NCBI GenBank assembly: GCA_028023455.1
Contig: JAQFVV010012434.1
Coordinates: 8,493,355-8,557,354 of the forward strand
Direction: 5' to 3'
Origin: Epiperipatus broadwayi
Lineage: Eukaryota; Onychophora; Udeonychophora; Euonychophora; Peripatidae
DNA length: 64,000 nucleotides
Shown one piece after another: positions 49,415 to 60,229 of this stretch; position 1 is the stretch's first letter, and each line of letters begins with the position of its first letter. The translations under genes were made by a program, and so were the position numbers. Under the pieces are notes generated by a model. That model was given only the letters and a program-made list of their open reading frames with translations. It was not told where the DNA came from and did not search any database.

Positions 49415-50898
49415 AATTGGTGTTTGGTGGTTACATTTATTTTCAGGTTTTGAATTGAGAAAAAGTTGTTCTATAGTATCTTCATAATTTTGTTCTGTTT
49501 CTTCATCTATTGAGTTATTTGATTGATTATCTTGTGTTGTGTCACTATCATTTTCTTCAGTTTTAGCTCTCTTGGTTGTCCTATTCTTTTTTGGTGGCCG
49601 GCCTGGTTTTCTATTTGGAGGTGTGGTATTTTTTGGTATTTGTGGAAGGCATGGTGTAGTTAAGTCCATAATAGCCTCAGATGTTTTATTTATAATTCTT
49701 GTTATTTGTATGTGCTGTGTTTGTGCTGTTTCCTCATTGCTATTGCTATCTATTTCATTGGTGTTTTCTATCGATTCCATTGTATAATTTTGTTGTCTTT
49801 TTTGATTCAGTTCTTTATCATTTATTTTTGTTTTAACCATTTATTTTTGTTTTAACAGTTAAATCCAAAATGTGATCATCTCCAGTTATGTTTTTGTTGT
49901 TTAGTTCCTCTAATTGTTGGTTTTTTTATGCTCTCTTGTGTTTCCATTTTTTCTTGAATAGATGTTTGGATCACTTGATTTGTTTGTAGTTAATTGAGGT
50001 TTGCTTTTGTCTGTGTTATTTTTTTCTTTTTGCTACAGTTTGCTGCAAAGTGACCACGCTCTCCACAGATGAAGCATTGTGGTCCTAAGCCCCTTATATA
50101 TATATTTAGAATTGCTTCTTGGTCTATGACTTGTGTGGGGATATTCTCTGGCGCTATTGCTTCATTTTAAAAGTAAAACTATTACTGCACACTGGAATAG
50201 GTGTATCAGTAAGTAAAATAGGTTTTAAATATAATACTTTGCCAAACGCTTTCATCATATTTTGAAAGTCATTTATATTATAGCCAAAATAAGTATTTTT
50301 AATAGTGCCTGTAATAAAGTTTTTAAGGTTTGGATCTACAACTATTAAAGCATAATTTCCTATTGTTTTGATCTGAGTTAAAAATTTATTTTTTTGATAA
50401 TCTTCAAAGAATTCTAATGCCAAATATCTAGAGTTGGGGTGTTCCCCTATGCTTGAAATTGTTTCCCAACTCCCATTTGCTGTTATAGCTTCATATAACA
50501 TTTCTCTTGGGAATTTGTAAAGCATTAGGTTTTTATCAGTCGCAGCCAGAACAATCGATCTGTTTGAAAAAAATTTTTTAAATGTATTGAAAAGCTTATT
50601 TGGTATTGTATTGTTAAATTCAGTGTTTATTGTTATTAATTCTTCCTGAGACCAAATAGTCGATGGGGGCTCAGAGTTGTTTTCATTAACTAGATTTAGT
50701 TCATTTATATCATCGTTGGTTAGTTACTCTTCGAAATCTACTAGCTGCAATCGAGTTTGAGTGAGTTGTTATAACTTTATTTTGAAAAGTAGCTTTTGTT
50801 ACATTAGCATAAGTTTTTAAACTATTATTGATGTTTCCTTCATTGGAGTTTATATTGGCACCATTCACATTTGAATTTTTTAGCTGTGCCGCCGCCAT
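49412..50898 (-). pseudogene. LINE ORF1: nucleic-acid-binding protein with CCHC knuckle and AT-hook-like motif
   Basis: Starts MAAAQLKNSN at 50898 and ends in the TAA that overlaps the ORF2 ATG. The body has SRFRRVTN, WETISSIGEHPNSRYLALEF and ILLTDTPIPV. One canonical zinc knuckle, CFICGERGHFAANC, lies at about 50075-50035. Nearer the C terminus NRKPGRPPKKNRTTKRAK (about 49610-49555) resembles an AT hook beside a basic patch, followed by an acidic, Asp/Glu/Asn-rich end. Breaks: a single-base shift near 50712, another near 50150, and a 19-bp tandem duplication at 49819-49856 that shifts the frame. Proteins of this type coat the LINE RNA. No RRM could be identified. Confidence 0.75.
49819..49856. 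repeat. 19-bp exact tandem duplication inside ORF1
   Basis: catttatttttgttttaac occurs twice in direct succession (49819-49837 and 49838-49856). Nineteen is not a multiple of three, so the duplication breaks the ORF1 reading frame. Confidence 0.9.
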
Positions 50899-51112
50899 GT
50901 TTGATATATTTGACGATTTTCAGTCTGTGTTTGTTTTTTTTTATTCTTAATATTTTCTTTTTAAATACAATTTTTTTTTTTAAAACTTATGTTTAAAATA
51001 TTTTCGGTTAAAAGTGTAAAAAAACGAATTACCTTTGAGTTTTCCGAATTTTTAAAAGTTTTTTATTTAGAGGTTCGTTGGCATGTTGTACTCGCTGCAC
51101 AGTAGGACCGCA

Positions 51113-51139
51113 GATATTATTATTATTATTATTATTATT
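51113..51139. repeat. ATT microsatellite at 5' end of the LINE
   Basis: About eight ATT units follow the LINE's 5' end (ctgcacagtaggaccgcag on the plus strand precedes the run). Together with the TTA run at 45972-45990 this suggests the LINE entered a pre-existing ATT repeat. Confidence 0.8.
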
Positions 51140-54100
51140 TAGAATGTGATTATTAATGGAAATAATGGTATTGATAAAATCAATAAATGTAATATTGTGG
51201 TATGCAATTATGAGTCAAGTTATACTGTTGAGTCAAAATGTGCATTAAAAAAAAGAATTCATAAATGTGAATGAGTGTACAAAAAATTATGTTATTCCAT
51301 TGATGTTAAGTAAAGAACAAAATCTCTATCACAAAGCATTCAATTGGAAGTTCTTGCTATGACAATATTTTTGTTTTGCATGTGAAAAATGATTTAAGGA
51401 GAAAAAAAATTAAAAAGACATTTTATAAATATGATAGACAATTTGTTGAATTTTGACTGTAAATAAATACTATTTGTTATTCATTTATTTATTAGTATGT
51501 TGAATTTTCTAGAATTAATCCAATGTTTTATTTTATTTTACATTATTGTATTTGATATTACATACATGCAGAATGGCTTTGTGGTTTGTGCCATGCTTAT
51601 GATCTGGGTTCAAGTTTAGGCTAAATAAACTTTGATTTTATTAAACAGATTTAAGATTATTTTTTCAGGTAATTAGTTCTAGTCAAGCCGGATAGTTATC
51701 CAATACTAATCTATAAGTTGATATCTAGCTATTTTTATCTGCATGATAAAACAAGGATGAGAAACCTCTCAAACAATTAGTAAATCTGGTATTAGCTTAT
51801 GTTTTACTGTAAGAGCACTGTTTGAAAGATTGTTTTTGTCCAGTTATCAACATTTAATTGATTAATTACCTATTTAAATATCTACTTAAAAAGCAAGGTT
51901 AGTTAAAATGAATTAGTTTAAGGCTCTACTTTGTTTAATTAAGCCAATACAAAAAACGCTTTGGTTAAAATGTTGCTAAATTTATGTGTTCAAGCTTCAA
52001 GATTATGCTGTACTTTGTGAATGCCTTTAGTAAAGATTATTAGGCTTTGTTTTTTGGAATGTCACTTCATTTTCTAAATTACTTATGATGTCACATTTAA
52101 GTGACCATAACATATGTTATTGTTTGAAACATTGGAAAATTTCTATAGAGGGCTTAAGAATATAATGTTACTATTTTTATACATTTATGAGGTATTTAAT
52201 CAATTATATATATATATATATATTGTACCAGTCGAAATTGTATGTTAACTCAACATGATTCTCAGCCTGGGTAAAAGTACCTCAAATCCAACCATATGCG
52301 AGATCAAAGATAAAGAATACTTATGGTTTCTGCCCTGTTTACCCACTCTCTAAATCTGCAAATTAATTAACAACATTTTCGAGGCAAGCAATTAATCTTT
52401 TCCACACTCCAGCCCACTAGCATCAATGGTAGAGCATGAGCCTCAACTAATTCATTTGTCTAATTCTAATTATTAACTTTAATTAGACTATCTATTTATT
52501 TAAATATAAAATGGTATGTGTGTGACCTTGAGTCATCAGATAGCAGCACAATAATTAATTAGAAAATACTAATTTTAGAATGATGGAATAGAGATGAACA
52601 GGTAGCTTAAATTCACATATATATTTAATAAAACATTTTTATAATTTATCTAATGTCTCTGATTTGATTTCATAAAATTATTTAATACAAGTTTCTATTC
52701 TGTCATTTATTATGCCTCTGGCAAGAGAGTAGTATAGTTTATATGCCAATCTAACAAATGTAAACGATTATCGATTTGTGGGAGATGCCCACCCAAGTCT
52801 GTGATATAGAAATGGATATTTTTAAAGAGTTATGATAAACATAATTTTATTCTGATTGATTTTATTTTAAGAGAGAAATGATTAATTCAAACTATAGGAA
52901 CTGGTGTCAGAGAGAGTGACCCATTTAAAATATAAATGGATCGCGATATTCGTAAATAAATATTTCAAGATTTAAAATACATAAATTAATCAGATCGTGG
53001 CCAATCCTTCATAATGTGCTCAGACAAAAGAAAGTGAACAAATCCCAGTCTTCGATATTACATTACCAGCATAGACTCAATTCACCTGCCCCCATTCCCA
53101 TGATGCCAAGAAATAAAATAAAAATAGTCTGCGCCATTGGCAAACCTAAAATATTTCAGGTGAAAGAATGAGAATCGCCAAGGCTAGCTGAGCTTAGCTT
53201 GCCGCAGTTCTTCCCATTTTTGGCTTTCATGTCCTGATAAAAAAATTTATGGCCAGTGAAATTATCGTGTGGTCTAGTTTTGATCTAGCGATCACAAAGA
53301 ACAAAAGACAAGTAATCAAGCCAAATGCTGGCGAGGCAAAATACAAGTACTGGAGAATATATTTTAGCACTTAAATATATAATTGTGCTGAGCTATAAAG
53401 ATTACATAAATGCATACAGATTGATTAAGATCAGACCAACAAGAATCAAATAAGTATTAATTATTATTACGAATATTTATAATGAGCAACACATCACTCT
53501 CTTCAACACAAATCCCACTAACATTTCAAATGGCATTCTATTTCTCTCTTATTATTTAACATGAATATAATTTATAAACCCCCTTCCTTTCACTCTTTAA
53601 AAATGAAATAATTTAACTACATGAACTCTCATACTTGAATCTCATGTCTCCCCACAAGTAAACCATGTACGTATAAATATAAAAAAAAGAAATAATAATA
53701 TAAAATAGTTTTATCTCGACAAAACAAAGGTTGCTCCAAAATTTTCAGAGCTAGGGAATTATTTATTTTTCTTTACCGACAAACATTGGTCGGGAAATAG
53801 GCAGCAAAATATTTATTTAAGTAAAGCTTTTGTCAAGATGGAACAAACATTGGCATATATTCATTTCATTTTTAAGTAATTAATAATAATATTTTCCAAA
53901 CCGCAATCAGATGGAAGTTTAGCATTAAGAGGCATAATTTTAAAGCAAATAGAAAGAGAGCAAAGACATTAGATTTTAAGTGATAGCAAGTATATTTTTA
54001 TAGAATATTAAATTAAATATTTTAAATTACATTATGGGGATTACACTTTGGAAGACATTACAATTAGCAGGAGTTACATTATTTGGTCACTGGAGTTTAG

Positions 54101-55107
54101 AAGAATAAATTAGGTGGTTAGAAATAACAAATTGAAAACATATTATCTAATTTATCATGAGTCCAAGTGGAAGTTGAAGTCCCATGATGAAAACTGAATT
54201 TCCACACAGGCATAGCTAGCTATGAATTGAATAAAAGAGTTCAGCAGTTCATTTTGATGAATTTTCTCTGGCGGGAGGTATTGGATAATCATCTTTGGGG
54301 CAGTGGGAGATGGACAAGTTAAAAACTGTCTACCCAACTACCATGCTTTCAGACATTTATTAAAAATTTAACCGGTGTAGGTTCATCAGGCAATCAATGA
54401 CAAAAACTGTCACTGGCTTCTATTGTTCTCTTTGGCTATTTATATCTTTTTAAACTATTTTTGGGAAATTCCCTTTTTCATATGATCCAGGCTAAGTGGC
54501 AATGTTGGAATACCTGAAGTATATTGGTATTGTATTCTTGAGATCAACTCTCACGATAAACCCAATGATTTAATTGTTTCAAATCTATTTTTAATTAAAT
54601 GTAGATTTGCAGAATTTATATTTCAAATTATCTTTTCTATTTTAATTTTACTTTAATTAGAAAATCCATTACCATTTTGTTAATGGATTTTCTTTTGTTT
54701 GACATTATGGAATGTTAGTAAGGCTTATTGTGAAAGCAAATCTCCAGAATAAAATACTTAAAAAAATATCATATTAAAAATTTATATATTGATTTTTATA
54801 AAAGTCTCTTACTGCAATTATATATATATATATCTGGGCCCCTCTAATATTTATAATAAAATATTTTAATAGAAAATTAATACTTTAATAACTTATTTAC
54901 TGACCTAAAATTTAAATGTAGATAAAATGGCAGGCGGAAAGTTTTACAAACATTGTAACATGTGTGAATCAGGTTTGATCCTTGTCTAGTAATCAAGAAA
55001 GACATGAAGTGTGGATCTGGCCTACAGATCCATCTGCTTCAATATATAATCAAAATTACTCCAAATCCAAAACTCAACCAGACTAGACAAGAAATAAAAT
55101 CAAAAAC
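51140..55107. other. Intron 2, no gene seen; one SINE-like head
   Basis: Mostly AT-rich. At 51571-51625 the phrase gaatggctttgtggtttgtg followed by gggttcaagttt resembles pol III A and B boxes, so an old tRNA-derived SINE is possible. The stretch at 52900-53330 has more G and C than its surroundings but no long ORF. A 60-codon minus-strand frame at 54155-54337 matches nothing I recognise. Confidence 0.4.
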
Positions 55108-55143
55108 AATGGTTTCACTGCTACAAGCAGACTTCTCAAGTGT
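55108..55143 (-). ncRNA. Degenerate hammerhead-ribozyme-like motif
   Basis: The minus strand reads CTTGAGAAGTCTGC, TTGTA, GCAGTGAAAC. Stem II (GTCTGC with GCAG-type partner) and the GAAAC box fit a hammerhead core, but the CTGATGA box is altered to CTTGAGA. Penelope-like elements are known to carry such ribozymes, and the motif lies beside a Penelope-like ORF. Probably inactive. Confidence 0.4.
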
Positions 55144-55295
55144 AAAGAACTACAAAACAACACCATATTTATATTAAACATTAACTACAATTCCATTTAC
55201 TTCTTATCCACCCTTAATATTAAAAGAACTTTTAAATAAGTTAATTGTTTCAGAATAATAAATTTTCAATAATAAAGATTCTTTAATTCATCATT

Positions 55296-56376
55296 TTATT
55301 TCATTTCTCTCAAAGAAGACAACCTTAGCTTCATCAAAATTTTTAGTATAGCCTGTATCTTTTTATGGACATACAAAGCAGAACTAAGATATTTATTTCT
55401 AACCATACTTTTATGTACCTTTATTCTTTCATTTAAACTCACACTACACTGATCTATATAAATCTTCTTACAAAACAAGGGATAATATATACTACATCAA
55501 AAATTTCCTTTGTATTATTTAATAACTGAAATTAATAAATTATTCAAAATAATACCCCTTTTCCAAGCAATTTTTTTATTTCCAAACAAATTACTATTTT
55601 TACATACAATTTTATAAAAATATAATTTAAATGGCAAAGAAATAAAATCATATTTTCCTTTATCTTTACATCCTTACAAATATTACTGTTCAAAATAATA
55701 CCCCTTTCCAAGCAATTTTCCTATTTCCAAACAAATTACTATTTTTACATACAATATTATAAGAAGATAACTGGCAAGAAAATAAAATCATATTTTCCAT
55801 TATCCTTTACAACCTTACAAATATTATTGTTAAATAAAATACTTTTAACAAATTTATCAGAGTAGCCAACACTCAAATGATCTTTATAAAATTGACCTTT
55901 CTGAAACAAAGCTACCCCAGTAGAATTATTTAATTTCTTATTCCTATAACAATAATTTCTTAAAGCAGCTAATTTATGAGATACAGACTGATAGCTATCA
56001 GGTTTAATTATAGACCTTACTTCTTTAGTTTAAACATAATGACTATATACTAAACAATTAGTCTTTATATTTCTAATCACAAAAAAATCTAAAAATTGTA
56101 ACTTAAAATTTATCCCCCTCCTTCTATCACATATCTTAAAGAAGGATCAAAACAATTAAACTAATTTACCAATTCCTTCAATTTATCATTCTCAAGTACA
56201 AATAAGACTAATCCATATATCTAACAAATAACTTTAAATATAAACAATTTTTTTTAATAATAATTTCCTCTTCCAAATAATTAATATAAACTGAACAAAC
56301 TAAAGGACAAATAATATAACCTATTATCCACCCTTCCTTAATTTTATAAAAATTACCATTATAAATAAAATATATA
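55296..56376 (-). pseudogene. Penelope-like element: RT end and GIY-YIG endonuclease, decayed
   Basis: Reading the minus strand from 56376: NFYKIKEGWIIGYIICPLVC then YINYLEEE matches the RT core of Penelope-like elements, where a GxxMGSPLSPxLA-type segment precedes the catalytic pair; here the catalytic region reads RYMD followed by a stop, so the second Asp is lost. Further on (55478-55296) KKIYIDQCSVSLNERIKVHK corresponds to the GIY-YIG endonuclease (usual YIGQT..SL..RI..H). Stops and frameshifts are numerous, and a tandem duplication (55543-55829) sits between the two domains. A typical element would have both domains in one protein. The 5' part is missing because the sequence turns back on itself at 56377-56401. 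Confidence 0.65.
55543..55829. repeat. Tandem duplication of about 145 bp
   Basis: Copy 1 (55543-55688) and copy 2 (55689-55829) both start ttcaaaataatacccctt and share ccaaacaaattactattttt, acatacaatNttataa and aataaaatcatattttcc. Small indels separate them. The duplication lies inside the Penelope-like remnant and breaks its frame. Confidence 0.9.
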
Positions 56377-56401
56377 GATTTGCTTTTATTATTAGAGAAT
56401 T

Positions 56402-56690
56402 CTATGTATTTTACATATAATGATAATTTTTATAAAATTATGGAAGGGTGGTTAATTGGTTATATTATTTTTTCTTTAGTTTGTTCAGTTTATATTAACT
56501 ATTTGGAAGAGGAAAATATTATTAAAAAGAATTGTTTATATTTTAAGTTATTTGTTAGATATATGGATGTTTGTTATTTGTAGTTGAGAATGATAAACTG
56601 AAGGAATTGGTAAATTAGTTCGTTTTGATCCTTCTATAAGATATGTGATAGAATGAAGGGGGTTAGATTGTATAATAATTTATGATTAGG
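56402..56690 (+). pseudogene. Inverted (head-to-head) fragment of the same Penelope-like RT
   Basis: The plus strand here is a near copy of the minus strand of about 56060-56376. It reads NFYKIMEGWLIGYIIFSLVC, YINYLEEENI and VRYMDVCYL. The two arms meet around a short unpaired stretch (56377-56401, including gcttttattattagagaatt). Inverted partial copies are a known habit of Penelope-like elements. The fragment encodes no complete domain. Confidence 0.75.
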
Positions 56691-56865
56691 CTTAATTTAG
56701 TTATATTAATAAATGATAAATGTTATGTATAAGTTCTGATTATATGTGTACAAATAAATGTTAGTGTGTGTGAATGTATGTGGTTGTTGATGAGAATGCA
56801 TAATTTTGTATTTAAAAAATATATTGCTAATATTTATATATCAGCTAAATTAAGATATTTTTTAG

Positions 56866-57052
56866 TATTTACAACAACATTTGAATCATGTTCCTTTTAT
56901 CTACACAATTTTGGTAAATAATAGTAATTCTTTACCAGTAGAAGGTTTTGTTCGAATTTTCATTTCTCCATTTGTTGTACAAAATGGAAAAGAACCTACA
57001 ATTGAAGATCTACGGTTAAATGCAATAGAAATGGACAGATTCATAATCAAAA
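56866..57052 (+). CDS. Hemocyanin/prophenoloxidase-like gene, C-terminal-domain exon
   Basis: Acceptor tttttag ends at 56865 (its TAG is an in-frame stop, so the exon cannot extend upstream in this frame), and a gtaagt donor starts at 57053. The exon has 62 codons plus one base (phase 0 in, phase 1 out). It reads YLQQHLNHVPFIYTILVNN, then PVEGFVRIFISPF and LNAIEMDRFIIK. These are hallmarks of the hemocyanin C-terminal beta domain: an H-L-x-H-x-PF-x-Y segment, a V-R-I-F strand, and an E-x-D-x-F helix end. It joins in phase to the exon ending at 10840. The expected downstream exon was not seen before 64000, where two retroelements occupy the intron. Confidence 0.88.
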
Positions 57053-57529
57053 GTAAGTCTTAATTTACATAAAAGTATATTTTTAGATCATAAAAAATGA
57101 TTATCCTAAAAAAAATTCAACATAATGTTAATGAATATTTATGTTCCCATTTTGTTTTAAATGTTGAATTAAATAATTTATTTAAGCTAAAGCTATGTGA
57201 ATCTATTTTTATTTAATATTGCTTTATAAACTTAATTCATGACACAATATTCATTCCTAGTTTATTGCATATATATATATATGATGTTCATATTATCATT
57301 TTTAATTTCAACTACTATTAATACACTGCAGAATGAATGACTCTTCAAAATAATTCAGTTTCTCCAAATGCAGACACATGTGTTTGTTCTGTCATTCATG
57401 AAATTTTGTTTTTGATCCAATCTTGTTATTCCCAAGAAACATTTTCCTATACTTGATTGAGAGGTCTGAATTCTCTGTACTGCTTTTTTTTTTTTTTTAA
57501 GTTTCAAAGACTAAGATGCATAAGTAGAA

Positions 57530-59445
57530 ACTGGTAAAACACATATATTAAAAGTCTTTCTTTTGAAAATAGAGAAATATTTTCTTTTAATATTAAGTTA
57601 TTTCTATCAAAATCATTTTATTGAAATTTAATTATATAATTAATTTTATCTATTGTATTTTCACTTGTATTAATAATGTGATCAAGATATTTATAGTCAT
57701 TAATTTCTTCTAATTCTTGATTAACAATATTTATTCTCTCTCTCAATCTCTTTCTCTCTCTTTACGAATATACAATACATGTTACTTTAGTCTTTACTTT
57801 TAATCCTATTTTCTTATTTTCATCTGATAACTTTTGCAATATTTCCTGAAGTTCTGAAACATTACTTGCAAAAAAAACCACATTCCCTACGAAATTTAAA
57901 TTACTTAAATAAAATCCATTTAATTGTATTCTTTTTCTATTTTATTCCACAGAATTTTTCTTATAAAGCTCCTATGAAAAGTTTTAAAAATATGAAATCA
58001 CCATATCATACACTTTTATTAATTTTAATCTTTCTTGAAATCACCACATAACCTAATCATTACTATTGTATTTTGATAAATATTATTCAAAATAAAGGAG
58101 TACTTTAGATATACATCTTGATGATCCAAAAATTTAAACAAGAAATGCTTATGGAAGGAAATGTCTTTTAGTAATCTACAAATCCAAAACATAATGACAA
58201 TTCATATTAGTTAACCTTTTCAATAACTTATTTCAATGGTTAGATGTGATCCACTAAATTAAAATCATGTTTAAATCCAGCATATTCTTTTTTTATTAAT
58301 TTTGAGCCCAAAGTTAGGTGTAATCTAGTTGTAATTATTTTGGTAAAGATCTTGTATAATACTAATAGAAGTTTGACATATCCTTGTAATTTTTAATATC
58401 TTTTGTATTACCTTCAAAAACCAATGTCACTACTGCATTCTTTTAGTCAGCTAGAACATCTGTTATGATTCACACATTTTATACATAGTTTTGCCAACTC
58501 TTTTTTTATTTCTTCAACTGCTTGTTTAGCATAACAGTAATAATTATATCATTTCCTGGAATTTTTCTTTTCTTCATAAATTTAATTGCATGCCACAACT
58601 CTTCATTTAAAATGCTTGCATAAGATATTATTGTAGAGATTATTTTGTGGGGTTTTTTTTTATTTTTTATTATTATATAATTTTTTAGAACTCTTTCACA
58701 CATTTTATTATGTCATTCCTTTAGTATAGTTTTATTTTTTTTATATTGCTACAATTACTTTCTTTCTAATCACAAGATGATTGTTTTATACTTTTGAGAT
58801 TTGTATTGATTTTCTATAGCTTTCCTTGTCAATTTATAATCATGTTTTTATATAATTATTAAAACGTTTTGTGCAAATTTACAGACTTCCAGATATTCAA
58901 TTTTTTTTAATAGATCATTTTTTAAATAATTCCATATTCCTCCTTTTTTATTCATATATAATCTTGTCTCAGTTAAAATTTTATTGGTGAATTACTGTGG
59001 ATTTTGTTATTACCAGATGATTCAATCTTCAAAATCTAATAATAAGTTAAAAGAATTAGCAAATTTACATTTTAATTCATTAGTGCATGTTACAAAAGAT
59101 TAGAAATATCAATTGTTAATATTGTCTTTCTAACAATTTTTGTTCCTTTAGTCTTGCATTGCATTATTTGATTATCATTTTCTATGTTAATAATAATCAA
59201 AATATAATCCAATTCTGCTGTGTTTTCATTTAATTGCTTCCATATTTGTTTTACTTTTGCATTTTCTTTTTCAAACAAATAATTAATTGGTAACAGTTTT
59301 ATTTTTTTTTTATAAGTTTCACAATTCTGTGTCTTCTCTCATATCTGTCATCATAATCAACAGCATTTTCGTGTTTCAATCGTTTTTCAATTCAACCATT
59401 AAAGTCCCTCATGGACATGTTTGATATGATTAACAGCATTTTGCA
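57530..59445 (-). mobile_element. Second, heavily decayed RTE-type LINE copy
   Basis: Minus-strand pieces follow the same order as the LINE at 15271-18545: near 59420 MRDFNG (the GDFN box, mutated), near 59270 FEKENAKVKQIWKQLNENTA and ELDYIL, near 58600 ILNEELWHAIKFMKKRKIPG, near 58130 FLDHQDV-like sequence, and near 57700 YKYLDHIINT and RNNLILKEN. Both ends are truncated: the 5' part of the endonuclease and everything after the RNNLILK segment are missing. Stops and shifts are far more numerous than in the first copy, so this is an older member of the same or a closely related family. Confidence 0.85.
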
Positions 59446-59448
59446 TAT

Positions 59449-60134
59449 TGTTATGTTGTAGTACGATTAATATTAAGAAAAAGTACGTTGAAACGGTGTG
59501 TACTCCAGAAGTCAAAAGTGTTAAATAATTATATGTGAAAGTAAACGAGTAGATTTAATAAAAATGAAAATTAGAAATTACAAATGGTTTTTCATATAGA
59601 TATTTTATAAAAAGCAAGGTGTAAAACAAGATGGAAGATCCGAATAAATAATTAATTAAACAAAGGATTAAAAATGTAAAGAACAATTTAATTAATTAGT
59701 TCAGAAACAAGCCCAGAATAATTTGGTGATTAAAATTGATAAGGAATAAACAATAGAACAAAAAGTAGATATAATCTAGCAGAGAAAGGACAGATTAGTG
59801 TGAGTCCTGAATTTCTGGGAAACTAAAGTGTAGCACGAATTCAGAACAGGACCAACGATGGAAGGAGAACCAGATACTCGGGTCTGAAGGTACCAAAGAC
59901 CAACCTAGGGTAATTATACAGACTATACCTGTCTTATTATTATTTTTGTAAGCCTTACAGGCGCTAGTAGAACTAATGATAATTCTGTTTATAAATTATT
60001 GTTATTTTTCATACTAATAAAATCTTGTAACTGTTAAATGGGATATCTTAATTTTATGCAAGAGAGTAATCATTACTTGAATTAGGTGTATTTGGTTGTT
60101 TCTCGTAAGTAACATTAAATCAAGTACATCACAA
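59449..60134 (+). repeat. Probable 5' LTR of Ty3/gypsy element
   Basis: The stretch upstream of the primer-binding site ends in catcaca and begins around tgttatgttgtagtacg, consistent with a TG...CA LTR of about 690 bp. It starts where the RTE remnant ends. An AATAAA-like aataaaatc lies at about 60020. The 3' LTR would be beyond the window, so the exact start is not confirmed. Confidence 0.55.
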
Positions 60135-60136
60135 TG

Positions 60137-60154
60137 TTGGCGCAGTCAGGAGAA
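60137..60154 (+). other. Primer-binding site of the gypsy element
   Basis: ttggcgcagtcaggag directly follows the putative LTR. It resembles the TGGCGCAGTC-type site used by several insect gypsy-like elements. The priming tRNA was not determined. Confidence 0.7.
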
Positions 60155-60229
60155 AACCTGTATTTCAAGCTTATGAAAGAAATACATCAAATAGTAATTC
60201 AGAAGTCGGTGAGTTGTTAAAGAATTAAA

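Larger units (their letters stand above)
46020..51112 (-). mobile_element. Two-ORF APE-type LINE between ATT microsatellites
   Basis: About 5.1 kb, apparently full length: a 5' leader (51112-50899), ORF1 with a CCHC knuckle, ORF2 with endonuclease, RT and a terminal CX2CX8HX4C motif, and a 3' UTR with AATAAA close to the end. Both edges touch an ATT/TTA microsatellite, suggesting insertion into such a repeat. Layout resembles the L1/Tx1 group; the clade was not verified. It is opposite in direction to the host gene. Confidence 0.82.
10841..56865 (+). other. Intron of about 46 kb in the hemocyanin-like gene
   Basis: The donor gtaagc at 10841 and the acceptor tttttag ending at 56865 join two phase-0 exons. 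The joined protein reads MEDTNTIFS then YLQQHLNHVPF, matching the continuous beta-domain order of the family, so no exon seems to be missing between them. The intron is filled with the mobile elements listed separately, inserted in both orientations. Confidence 0.72.

Noticed and set aside
49539-49787. Plus-strand open frame rich in V, F, L and S
   Set aside because: It is the antisense shadow of LINE ORF1.
29703-52560. Possible homologous LTR ends at about 29707 and 52226 (cagtcNaaattgtat)
   Set aside because: Similarity is limited to about 20 bp and does not extend.
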